From the NCBI GenBank assembly GCA_014799585.1, contig JAAVHU010000041.1:1-16361 (forward strand): a stretch of 16,361 nucleotides of DNA. The letters are read 5' to 3'. A program made the translations under genes and the position numbers. This DNA comes from Clostridiales bacterium. GTDB lineage: Bacteria > Bacillota > Clostridia > Oscillospirales > Acutalibacteraceae. The notes beneath the pieces are model-generated. The model was not told the DNA's origin, searched no databases, and saw only the letters and a program-made list of their open reading frames with translations. Each line of letters starts with the position of its first letter. Within the stretch, counting starts at the first letter, position 1. Positions 1 to 7,172 of this stretch are shown here, one piece after another.

Positions 1-68
1 GTTACAACTCTTGCAACCGAATAATTTTGTTTTGCTATTTTATCATCTCCAATCATATATACATTTTT

Positions 69-238
69 GTTACGCATCTTTTTCAAAGTGCGTAACCCAC
101 TATGACACTTTCAAAGCAAGCTTTGCAAAGATGTCAGTGGGCTCTTGCAGAGGGCAAGAAAGTTCTACAAAAGAATGCTTTAACAAACAAAGTTATTGTA
201 AAACTGAATGATAGAAAAATTTGTCATTTTCTATCATT
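69..238. repeat. Run of four closely packed hairpins, no gene
   Basis: Four inverted repeats lie almost end to end. The first has 8-bp perfect arms GTTACGCA (69-76) and TGCGTAAC (89-96). The second is long and slightly bulged (96-141), with outer arms CCCACT/AGTGGG and an inner CTTTCAAAGC paired to GCTTTGCAAAG. The third has 6-bp arms TCTTGC/GCAAGA (143-159). The fourth has 12-bp perfect arms AATGATAGAAAA (207-218) and TTTTCTATCATT (227-238). None is followed by a good T-tract, so they are not typical terminators. They could be a structured RNA or a decayed non-coding repeat. Positions 1-68 show nothing recognisable. Confidence 0.5.
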
Positions 239-239
239 A

Positions 240-345
240 ACAAAAAGAAAAAGCCGTTTACATAAGTGAGTAGCATAAACAGACAGAGCCTTTCAGCTCC
301 GTCTGCATAGCGTGTTTACTCACTATGTAAACGACTTAAAACAGT
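240..345 (-). ncRNA. Candidate self-terminating small RNA or large terminator hairpin (minus strand)
   Basis: A long imperfect palindrome spans 251-337. The base is a 10-bp stem (255-264 with 324-333), then a one-base bulge, a 7-bp stem (266-272 with 317-323) and an apical stem-loop (280-289 with 296-305, loop of 6). Two A-C mismatches on the plus strand (285/300 and 254/334) become G-U wobbles on the minus strand. On that strand the hairpin runs straight into GGCTTTTTCTTTTTG (253 down to 239), as an intrinsic terminator would. A minus-strand TATAAT at 356-351 could start a transcript near 345, although its -35 partner is weak. The RNA would be about 105 nt. It could instead be a terminator for a transcript entering from the right. 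Confidence 0.4.
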
Positions 346-571
346 CTTGAATTATATCCTTTCCCAACCATTTTTATTAAATAGAAAGGTGGATTATGAT
401 GTCTTTTACATCACTAAAAACATAAACACATATTCAATTTGCATTCAAATACTAACAGAGTTTTCCCTGTATGTCAATAAAATTCATAAATATATTTTTG
501 TTTTAACTTTGTATAAGTTTTAATAATGAAAATTCTTTTGTATTACTTTTATGAGCAGATAGTAAAGGAAA
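338..571. other. AT-rich intergenic DNA
   Basis: No coding region is supported here. The only structures seen are a 6-5-6 palindrome TGATGT/ACATCA at 397-413 and a nine-codon reading frame (396-425) behind an SD-like GAAAGGTGG. Neither can be given a role. Confidence 0.5.
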
Positions 572-603
572 TAGTTGACAACATCAACTAAACAGAGTAT
601 TAT
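572..603 (+). promoter_or_regulatory. marR operon promoter with overlapping 19-bp palindromic operator
   Basis: The -35 box TTGACA (575-580) and -10 box TATTAT (598-603) are separated by exactly 17 nt. A perfect palindrome, TAGTTGA-CAACA-TCAACTA (572-590), covers the -35 box. A 7-5-7 inverted repeat of this kind is typical of MarR-family operators. A repressor bound there would block RNA polymerase, so the MarR gene downstream probably represses its own operon. Confidence 0.75.
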
Positions 604-646
604 AATCAAGTGGACGATTCCAACTATTTTAAGAGAAGGAAATAGT

Positions 647-1084
647 ATGAGCGGATATGATAAAACAGTTAATGAAATAAGAAAGTTTAATCGTTTTTAT
701 TCTGCAAGCATGGGCTTTTTAAATTCGGACTATCTTGATACGGCATATTCGTTAGTAGAATCAAGAATTTTATTTGAAATTAAGATACATGGAAATTGCA
801 TTCAAAAAGATATTGCAACAAATTTGAGTATAGATAAAAGTTATTTAAGCAGAATCTTAAAACGCTTTGATAAGAATGGACTCGTTGAGAAAGTTAAGTC
901 GGACAAAGATAAAAGAGCAACATACATTTCATTAACTGAAAAAGGAACTGTAGAAATAGAAAAATTGATTGAATTAACAAACAATCAAACAAAAGCTAAA
1001 ATAGGTAAATTAACTTTCGATGAATGCAATGCGTTATGCAATGCAATAAATATAGTCATTTCGCTTTTAGGAAAAGAGGAATAA
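647..1084 (+). CDS. MarR-family transcriptional regulator
   Basis: This 145-residue winged-helix regulator is a typical length for MarR proteins. The helix-turn-helix lies at about 49-76, with QKDIATNLSIDKSYLSRIL covering the recognition helix. It is followed by the wing with the family's D-K-R signature (KSDKDKRATYISLTEKG, 84-100). The N- and C-terminal helices are those used for dimerisation. The start at 647 is chosen because AGAAGGA lies 6 nt upstream; the earlier in-frame TTG at 575 lies in the -35 box and would not be transcribed. The palindrome in the promoter indicates autoregulation. The stop is 7 nt before the next gene, so it likely controls the dehydratase-type genes in response to a small ligand, which cannot be read from the sequence. 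Confidence 0.9.
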   Translation: MSGYDKTVNEIRKFNRFYSASMGFLNSDYLDTAYSLVESRILFEIKIHGNCIQKDIATNLSIDKSYLSRILKRFDKNGLVEKVKSDKDKRATYISLTEKGTVEIEKLIELTNNQTKAKIGKLTFDECNALCNAINIVISLLGKEE

Positions 1085-1091
1085 GTTTTTT

Positions 1092-2366
1092 ATGAATAAA
1101 GCAATTGAAATATTTGGAAATCACATATATAAATTAACGCAAAACAATCCGAAAAAAGCACTGAAACAATTGTCTTTTGTATACACAGCGGCAGGATTAC
1201 AGTGCAAATATTTACCGTCAAAATTATTACTCCCCGCAAGGCAGTATATGCAGTGGGCGGCAGCAGATGCGGCAATCAAGCCACTTAAAAAAGCGGATAA
1301 TTCAGCAATAGTAAGCCTGTATCTGCCTTGTGAAATTCTGCACGCAATGGGCATTTATCAAATGTTTCCCGAAGCACTTTCCTGTTATCTTGCAGCAGCC
1401 GGAAGTGAAAAAGTGTTTATTGAAACAGCAGAGAACAACGGAATACCTAAAACACTTTGCTCTTACCATAAAGCATTTATCGGTATGGTTGAGTCAGGTG
1501 TTTTGCCAAAACCAAGATTTGTAATCAACACAAGCCTTGCCTGTGATGTAAACCATTTATCGTTCAGAAGAGCAGCAGATTTTTATAATATTCCTCATTT
1601 TATGATTGATGTTCCAAGCGAATATAATGAAAAAAATCTGAAATATGTTGAAAATCAGCTTATGGATATGACTGCGTTTATAGAGAAAAACAGTGGCATT
1701 AAGCTTGATGAAAACAAGCTTGCTGAAGTTATGAACAGAAGTAGAAACACGATAAAAAATTATAGAAAAATGCTTGAATTCAGAAAAGATATTTTTCTTT
1801 CTGATGAGATGACATCACATATGCTTTCCGTTTTTGCAACGCACGTTATGCTCGGAACAAAGGAAGCTGAAAAGTATACTGCTGATATGATAAAGCAAAT
1901 GTCTGCTTGTCCAAAAGAACGAAAAGGCGTTCGTTTATTGTGGGTACATACTTTACCTTATTGGCAGGATGCTCTGCGTGATTTGATTAATTTTACGGAC
2001 AGATGTGAAATTGTAGCCTGCGATATGGCTTTTGACGCAATTGATGTTAATGTTGAAGAAGATAATCCGTATCGCTTTATGTCCGATAGACTTCTTCGCA
2101 ATACAGTAAACGGAAGCAGAGAAAACAGAATTAATGCTGTTTTGAAATATGCCAAAGAATTAGATGCCGATGGTGTAGTATGGTACTGCCATTGGGGTTG
2201 CAAGCAGACAGCAGGCAGCTCCTCAGCAGCAAAAGAAATTCTTGAGAAAAACGGAATACCTACTCTTATTCTTGATGGTGACGGATGTAATTCACAAAAT
2301 GTAAATGACGGACAGACCGTAACAAGAATGGAAGCATTCCTCGAATTATTGGAGAACAGAAAATGA
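1092..2366 (+). CDS. 2-hydroxyacyl-CoA dehydratase-type (HGD-D family) iron-sulfur subunit
   Basis: This 424-residue cytoplasmic protein belongs to the HgdA/HgdB, FldB/FldC, BcrB/BcrC superfamily. Its members carry a [4Fe-4S] (or double-cubane) cluster and perform radical reductive eliminations or difficult reductions after ATP-driven activation. The family signature P-C-E-I-L-x-A-M-G is at about 79-87. Likely cluster cysteines are C80, C123, C151 (SLACDVNHLSFRR), C366/C370 (WYCHWGCK) and C399. Its length matches a single family subunit. The start codon is 7 nt after the marR stop, and its stop overlaps the next start in ATGA, so the two proteins are probably made together as partners. No CoA-transferase or acyl-CoA dehydrogenase lies nearby, so the substrate is unknown. 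A double-cubane-type reductase is an alternative to a dehydratase. Confidence 0.82.
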   Translation: MNKAIEIFGNHIYKLTQNNPKKALKQLSFVYTAAGLQCKYLPSKLLLPARQYMQWAAADAAIKPLKKADNSAIVSLYLPCEILHAMGIYQMFPEALSCYLAAAGSEKVFIETAENNGIPKTLCSYHKAFIGMVESGVLPKPRFVINTSLACDVNHLSFRRAADFYNIPHFMIDVPSEYNEKNLKYVENQLMDMTAFIEKNSGIKLDENKLAEVMNRSRNTIKNYRKMLEFRKDIFLSDEMTSHMLSVFATHVMLGTKEAEKYTADMIKQMSACPKERKGVRLLWVHTLPYWQDALRDLINFTDRCEIVACDMAFDAIDVNVEEDNPYRFMSDRLLRNTVNGSRENRINAVLKYAKELDADGVVWYCHWGCKQTAGSSSAAKEILEKNGIPTLILDGDGCNSQNVNDGQTVTRMEAFLELLENRK

Positions 2367-3991
2367 TTGGATATAATTGTAAATATGCGCCTGTTGAAAT
2401 TCTTGCAGGCTTTGGTGAACAATGCGAGTTAATCAACAATGAGGTTGCGAATTTTGATTATGCTTCAAGCAAGCTACACCCGAATATGTGTTCACACGCA
2501 AAGGCTATGCTTGAAGAAATACATATAGGAAATTACAGCGAACTCCTTTTTATGAATTGCTGTGATAGTTCAAGAAGAATTTTTGATTCTTCAAAGGATG
2601 AAAATGTCGGCTTTTCATATTGCATTGATCTTCCTTCTTGCGGCAGTCATTGTGCAGTGGAAAGATTTAAGGATGATATCATCAATTTTATCTATTCTTA
2701 TGAGAAATACAGTGGAAAAAGCTTTGATAAAGAATTATTCCTTTCAGCATTTCAGGAAAAACAGAATTTGCCTACGGATAAATTCATTGCAATTCTTGGT
2801 GCAAGAAGCAGTAAAACGTTGCTTGATGTTACAAGCGCTTGCTTTGCAGGAATAGAAATTCTTGACTTAACATGTTCTAATAACAGAGAGGTTTTGCCTC
2901 TTGACGCAGACGAAAACAACTCTCTTGATGAGCTTATACTGAAATATGCCAAGGCTTTGATGTCACAAACACCTTGTATGCGGATGCAGGATATTAAATC
3001 TCGTGAAGCATTGCTTGAAAGTGAAAATTGTATTGGTGTTATTTACAGCACAATTAAATTCTGCGACTACTACGATTTTGAATTTTCCAGGCTTAAAAGC
3101 CTTAAAACGCCGATTATCAGAATTGAAACTGATTTTACAAATCAATCATACGGACAGCTTTTAACAAGACTTGAGGGCTTTGCAGAAACAATCAACAAAA
3201 CAGTTAACAAAAGGAAAAATATGAATATGAACGGAAAATATTTTGTAGGAATAGACAGCGGCTCAACCTCAACCGAGCTTGTTGCCATTGATAAGGATTT
3301 GAATATCGTTAAAAATGTTATGGTACGCACAGGTGCAAATGCAGGTGTCGGCGCAAAAAATGCTCTTGAAAAAGCAGGCATTGATAAAAAGGATATTGCC
3401 CTTATTGTTGCAACAGGCTACGGCAGAAAGAATATTGATTTTGCCGATGATAATGTAACGGAAATTACCTGCCATGCAAAGGGCGCAAAGCATTTATATA
3501 ATGATGTTAAAACGATTATTGATATCGGTGGACAGGACAGCAAGGTAATCAGCCTTGATGATGACGGCAAGGTTATTGGATTTGTTATGAATGATAAATG
3601 TGCAGCAGGCACAGGCAGATTTCTTGAAAATATGGCAAAAGTTTTAGAGCTTGATATGAATGATATGGCAAATATCGGTCTGAATTATAAAACGGATTTA
3701 ACCATTTCAAGTATGTGTACTGTTTTTGCTGAAAGCGAGGTCGTTTCTCTCATTGCAGAAAACCATACAGTTGCGGATATTGTTCACGGCCTTAACAAAA
3801 GTGTTGCAACGAAAACAAAAGCCCTTGCAAACAGTGCAAAGGATACGGACGCAATTATGATGACAGGCGGTGTTGCAAACAATAAAGGCGTTGTGTCTGA
3901 ACTTGAAAAACAGCTGAAAACAAAAATATTTATTCCCGAACATCCGGAGTTTTGCGGTGCTCTCGGTGCAGCATTAATTGCAACAAAGTAA
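2363..3991 (+). CDS. Fusion of HGD-D-type subunit with BadF/BadG/HgdC-type ATPase activator
   Basis: The 542 residues form two parts. Residues 1-285 are a second, shorter dehydratase-type subunit, with an A-P-V-E-I-L-x-G-F-G signature near 9-18 and candidate cluster cysteines C43, C66/C67 and C234. Residues 290-542 are a complete activator of the ASKHA fold: phosphate loop GIDSGSTST (296-304), DIGGQD (387-392), cluster cysteines C413 (NDKCAAGTGRF) and C452 (SSMCTVFAESE), and MTGGVANN (500-507). In this family the activator dimer holds one [4Fe-4S] cluster and uses ATP to push an electron into the dehydratase. The start overlaps the upstream stop (ATGA). At the domain junction, AAGGA (3211-3215) precedes in-frame ATGs at 3221 and 3227, so a free activator of about 256 residues could also be made. 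The substrate is unknown. Confidence 0.85.
   Translation: MIGYNCKYAPVEILAGFGEQCELINNEVANFDYASSKLHPNMCSHAKAMLEEIHIGNYSELLFMNCCDSSRRIFDSSKDENVGFSYCIDLPSCGSHCAVERFKDDIINFIYSYEKYSGKSFDKELFLSAFQEKQNLPTDKFIAILGARSSKTLLDVTSACFAGIEILDLTCSNNREVLPLDADENNSLDELILKYAKALMSQTPCMRMQDIKSREALLESENCIGVIYSTIKFCDYYDFEFSRLKSLKTPIIRIETDFTNQSYGQLLTRLEGFAETINKTVNKRKNMNMNGKYFVGIDSGSTSTELVAIDKDLNIVKNVMVRTGANAGVGAKNALEKAGIDKKDIALIVATGYGRKNIDFADDNVTEITCHAKGAKHLYNDVKTIIDIGGQDSKVISLDDDGKVIGFVMNDKCAAGTGRFLENMAKVLELDMNDMANIGLNYKTDLTISSMCTVFAESEVVSLIAENHTVADIVHGLNKSVATKTKALANSAKDTDAIMMTGGVANNKGVVSELEKQLKTKIFIPEHPEFCGALGAALIATK
3211..3229 (+). promoter_or_regulatory. Internal ribosome binding site and start codons for the activator domain
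   Basis: AAGGA (3211-3215) stands 5 nt before ATG 3221, and a second in-frame ATG lies at 3227. Both fall exactly at the linker between the dehydratase-type and ATPase domains of the fused gene. Initiation here would give a stand-alone HgdC-like protein of about 256 residues, the usual size of separately encoded activators. This is inferred from the sequence only. Confidence 0.45.
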
Positions 3992-4069
3992 TTGATAGCT
4001 AAAACTTTTATTTATCTTAGTAAATACGATCTTAATCAAGATGAAATAATTTTCACCGAAAGCATAAAA

Positions 4070-4109
4070 CAGCGTATGGATTAAATCCGTACGCTGCTCT
4101 TTTTATTTT
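4070..4109. terminator. Bidirectional intrinsic terminator
   Basis: The 12-bp stem runs from CAGCGTA at 4070 to TACGCTG ending at 4096, with a 3-nt loop and one wobble pair. On the plus strand it is followed by CTCTTTTTATTTT, ending the dehydratase operon. On the minus strand a shorter TTTT follows, so it may also end the tnpV transcript that converges on it. Confidence 0.85.
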
Positions 4110-4479
4110 AGAACTTATATATAATTTCACTATACACAATTTCTTTTGCCTGATTAGCAATATTATTCATCTTCTGCACCCATAACGTTTGATTTTCTGC
4201 TTTGAGTTGTTCGGTGACACCTTGTCTTTCAGCAAGCTGTTTGACAAGCAAATCATATTGTTTTTTCGCTCTAATATCAACATTATGCAGATATGAATTC
4301 AGTTTCTCTTGTGTGAGAAAGTTATAATAAATTACTCTATGATTTTCTTTTAAATACTCCTTATGCCTTTGTCCCCAAAAGCCTATTCTATAATTTGAAT
4401 CTACTGAAACAAGTGCAGGAATTCTAACATTTCCGACTTTTACATAACTTCCGTTCAATTCTTCATATAATGATTTCAT
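4108..4479 (-). CDS. TnpV family transposon-encoded protein
   Basis: These 123 residues match the TnpV family in length and layout. TnpV is a small protein found in Tn4451-like and other integrative elements of Clostridia; its molecular role is unknown. Recognisable landmarks are the N-terminal MKSLYEELNGSY, the central GFWGQRHKEYLKEN (about 53-66), a hydrophilic helical region around 85-105 (QGVTEQLKAEN), and the C-terminal AKEIVYSEIIY. The start is supported by GGAGAA 7 nt upstream. The gene appears intact. The resolvase, excision and mobilisation genes that usually accompany it are absent on both sides, so it is either a remnant or a free-standing copy. No clear promoter is seen, so it may depend on read-through from the mannosidase gene. 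Confidence 0.85.
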   Translation of the reverse strand: MKSLYEELNGSYVKVGNVRIPALVSVDSNYRIGFWGQRHKEYLKENHRVIYYNFLTQEKLNSYLHNVDIRAKKQYDLLVKQLAERQGVTEQLKAENQTLWVQKMNNIANQAKEIVYSEIIYKF

Positions 4480-4544
4480 TGAAATTCTCCATTAATTTAA
4501 TTATTTAACCTACAATCAAATCATTCGGCTGTTTACAAAGCATA

Positions 4545-4588
4545 AGGACACCCTCTTTATCAAGGGTGTCCTCAGAGGGAGTTTTTTT
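4545..4588 (+). terminator. Hairpin with alternative pairing and T-tract
   Basis: A perfect 10-bp stem, AGGACACCCT (4545-4554) and AGGGTGTCCT (4563-4572), overlaps a second possible stem, CCCTCT (4551-4556) with AGAGGG (4574-4579). The second stem is followed directly by AGTTTTTTT. On the plus strand it reads as a terminator, although the genes on both sides are on the minus strand. On the minus strand the 10-bp hairpin lies just past the mannosidase stop but has no strong T-tract. Confidence 0.5.
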
Positions 4589-7037
4589 AGCTTATTGAAT
4601 AATAAATCATATTTGCAAAGTTTACAGGCTGAAGAACAAATTTAAGCCTGTATAAAAATCTGCCAACAGGGGATACTTTGCATTTAATGTTATTCACGCA
4701 TTTCACAGTAACATTTTCAGGATTAATAAATCCGTTGTTTGAAAGTGTAATCACTTTTTTCTTATTCGGAATTAAATCAAAGCCGTTTTCGGAAAGCGGA
4801 ATGTTAACGCCTTTTATATCAACAAAAACCTGCCTTGCAAAAGTGTTGCTTTCAAGAATAATCTGATTATTCAAAACATTGCATTTTATATCAGCTTTTT
4901 GTAAATTGAGCTTTCTTTCAGGTAAAAGCACCTGCGTTCTTTCGGCAATTATTTCGCCCTCGCTTTCAAGCTCAGCCCATATATAGCAATTCTTTTTGTT
5001 GATTGAAGCAAGCGGTATTTCTATTGCTTTTTTAGAAACATTTGCTTCTGCCTTTATATCAATGCTTTTTTCAAGAATTTTGCTTCCGGAAAAATCATAA
5101 ATTCCAACTTTAAGCCTGCACGGTTTCTCGTTTAATGTATCATTAATAATGTAAATGCTTACCTTGTTTTTATGATCTTCAAACGAAAGTGTAAACGGCT
5201 TGTTGAATTCCCTTGAAGCGTACATAAGCGGTTTCCATTTTCCGAAGAAATCAACAGAAGACCAGCTTGGGGCACCCCAGCAGTCGTTGTACTGCCACCA
5301 TAAGGAGCCGTTGCATCTGCCTTTGTTTCTTCTCCAATGCTCAGTTGCATCTCTGATACATTCCATCTGTGTAAGGCCTGTGAAATAGATTAAATCCTCA
5401 AAGTTTTCAGGCTCGTTGTATCTTTCAAGCAGATAGAAAAACATTTTGCTGTTTCCGCTTAAACATTTCTGATGATAAAGCATTGTTTTTGAATAAAGCG
5501 AAAGCTCATCAGATGGTGCAAATTCCCTTATGCAGTCCATACTCGGCAAGGATTCCATTCCGTATTCACTGCAAAAGCGTGTCATTCTTTTTCTGTAATA
5601 TTTTAAATTCTGGCTGCCGTGCCAAACGTGCCACATATGTGTGTCGCCCCAGTTATCGGCAGTGATGTTTTTTCTGAATCCTCTGCCTATCGGTGAGGTT
5701 TCGATATAGGATGTGTATGTATCCTCTTTTCTGATTTCCGCAGGCAGAATTTCGTAAAAGAATTTTTTATACCACTTAACGATTTTCTGGTTTTCGGGCA
5801 AATGGGCAAACATAAATTCAATCTCGTTGTTGCCGCACCAAAGTGCAAGGGAAGCGTGATGGCGGATTCTTTTAACATTGTAGGTAATTTCCGCTTTAAC
5901 ATTATCTAAAAATTCATTTTCGTAAAAAGGATACATAAGGCAGGCAAACATAAAATCCTGCCAAACAAGAATGCCTTTTTCATCGCATAAATCATAGAAT
6001 TCATCAGAGCCATAATATCCGCCGCCCCAAACTCTTATCATATTCATATTTGCAAGGCGTGCATCATCAATCAACTTTATTAAATCAGCAGATGTAACTC
6101 TGTCTGCCATAGCATTCGGCGGAATAAGATTTGCACCTTTTGCGAAAATCGACACGCCGTTTAAAATAAACTGAAAGTTGTTTCCGTATTCGTCTGCTTC
6201 TCTGTTCAGTTTTATGGTACGTAAACCTATTTTCTTTGTTATACCATTAATGTTAATTGTATATAACGGCTGTTCTTCTTTGCCGGAAAGTTCATAAGTC
6301 CACCACAGCTGAGGGTTTTCAATAACCACACTTGCTCTGTTTTCGCTGAATTCAAGCGAAATGATATCTCCGTTTGGTGCTATTATTTCTCCGCTTGCTG
6401 TTCCGTTTCCTGTTGCTGTTATATCCAAGTTTACAGTTCCGTTTTTATGGGTCTGCACCACATCAAAATCCGTTATTTCCTCGTTGTAAAAAAGCAAATC
6501 AATATCGCCGATTATACCTGAAAACGGAAGATTAATGCCCCAGTCCCATCCAAAATGGCAGGCAGGCTTTCTTATGTAAGGCACACCGTTTATGCCGTTT
6601 GCATTTCGTGGAAGCGGATTGCTGTTTTGCTTTTCCGTAACATAGTGAACAGGGGATTTGAATTCTATTTTTATAGAGTTTTCGCCCTCTTGAACAGCAT
6701 TTTTAATATCAAACTCATATCCGATATAAGCATTCTGACCTGTGCCGATCAGCGCATTGTTAATGTAAATATCGCACAATGTATCAAGCATTTTGCAGGA
6801 TAGAATGATATTATCATTTGCAAGCTCGCTTTTATCAAGAACAAAATTTCTTTCAAATGTTTTGTCTGAATCGGCAATGAAAAGGCAGTCTTTTTCATTT
6901 GTTGCGTAAAAAGGATCGGGAATTGCTTTTTCATCAAGCATCGCACTGTAATCAGAGCAAGGTACATTTGCTTCATAACTTCTGTTTGCCGATTTTAAAA
7001 ACATATTCCATTTGCCGTTTAAACTCATTTTTTTCAT
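4587..7037 (-). CDS. Beta-mannosidase, glycoside hydrolase family 2
   Basis: This 816-residue enzyme has the size and layout of GH2 exo-beta-mannosidases: N-terminal sugar-binding jelly roll (about 1-180), immunoglobulin-like domain (about 185-275), catalytic TIM barrel (about 280-620) and C-terminal beta domains. The acid/base is E405 in WCGNNE and the nucleophile is E491 in FCSEYGME. Other family blocks are IRVWGGGYYGSDEFYDLCDE (335-354) and WQYNDCWGAPSWSSVDF. It removes terminal beta-linked mannose from short oligosaccharides. There is no signal peptide, so it acts in the cytoplasm on imported sugars. GGGG lies 8 nt before the chosen ATG. It is transcribed divergently from nanE-nanA, which suggests joint use of N-glycan fragments, whose core contains beta-1,4-mannose. 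Plant beta-mannan oligosaccharides are an alternative substrate. Confidence 0.92.
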   Translation of the reverse strand: MKKMSLNGKWNMFLKSANRSYEANVPCSDYSAMLDEKAIPDPFYATNEKDCLFIADSDKTFERNFVLDKSELANDNIILSCKMLDTLCDIYINNALIGTGQNAYIGYEFDIKNAVQEGENSIKIEFKSPVHYVTEKQNSNPLPRNANGINGVPYIRKPACHFGWDWGINLPFSGIIGDIDLLFYNEEITDFDVVQTHKNGTVNLDITATGNGTASGEIIAPNGDIISLEFSENRASVVIENPQLWWTYELSGKEEQPLYTININGITKKIGLRTIKLNREADEYGNNFQFILNGVSIFAKGANLIPPNAMADRVTSADLIKLIDDARLANMNMIRVWGGGYYGSDEFYDLCDEKGILVWQDFMFACLMYPFYENEFLDNVKAEITYNVKRIRHHASLALWCGNNEIEFMFAHLPENQKIVKWYKKFFYEILPAEIRKEDTYTSYIETSPIGRGFRKNITADNWGDTHMWHVWHGSQNLKYYRKRMTRFCSEYGMESLPSMDCIREFAPSDELSLYSKTMLYHQKCLSGNSKMFFYLLERYNEPENFEDLIYFTGLTQMECIRDATEHWRRNKGRCNGSLWWQYNDCWGAPSWSSVDFFGKWKPLMYASREFNKPFTLSFEDHKNKVSIYIINDTLNEKPCRLKVGIYDFSGSKILEKSIDIKAEANVSKKAIEIPLASINKKNCYIWAELESEGEIIAERTQVLLPERKLNLQKADIKCNVLNNQIILESNTFARQVFVDIKGVNIPLSENGFDLIPNKKKVITLSNNGFINPENVTVKCVNNIKCKVSPVGRFLYRLKFVLQPVNFANMIYYSIS

Positions 7038-7068
7038 AGTATTTACCCCGATATATGTATTTAAGCAA

Positions 7069-7097
7069 AGTATAGCATTAATTTAAAATTTGTGCAA
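7069..7097 (-). promoter_or_regulatory. Promoter of the beta-mannosidase gene
   Basis: On the minus strand TTGCAC (7097-7092) lies 17 nt upstream of TATACT (7074-7069). TGC immediately precedes the -10 box, making an extended -10 that could compensate for the weak -35. It lies about 30 bp from the start codon. No obvious catabolite-repression (cre) site was seen. Confidence 0.55.
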
Positions 7098-7115
7098 TAG
7101 ATTTACATTTTTGTA

Positions 7116-7144
7116 TTGATGTTCATATTCATATATGTTAAAAT
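7116..7144 (+). promoter_or_regulatory. Promoter of nanE-nanA
   Basis: TTGATG (7116-7121) and TAAAAT (7139-7144) are separated by 17 nt. A strong ribosome binding site, GGAGGGGTGA (7160-7169), follows just before the nanE start. This promoter diverges from that of the beta-mannosidase about 20 bp away, so a regulator bound between them could control both. Confidence 0.6.
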
Positions 7145-7172
7145 AATTAAAACTTGTTTGGAGGGGTGAATA

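Noticed and set aside
11..211. 66-codon reading frame on the plus strand
   Set aside because: It has no ribosome site, crosses several hairpins and encodes a sequence with no recognisable domain; the palindromic DNA explains its composition.
396..425. Nine-codon frame behind an SD-like GAAAGGTGG
   Set aside because: The SD is reasonable, but the frame is too short to judge, and no linked gene or leader-peptide logic is visible.
575..646. Extended TTG start for the MarR gene
   Set aside because: The TTG is part of the -35 box and upstream of the expected transcript start; ATG 647 has a proper ribosome site.
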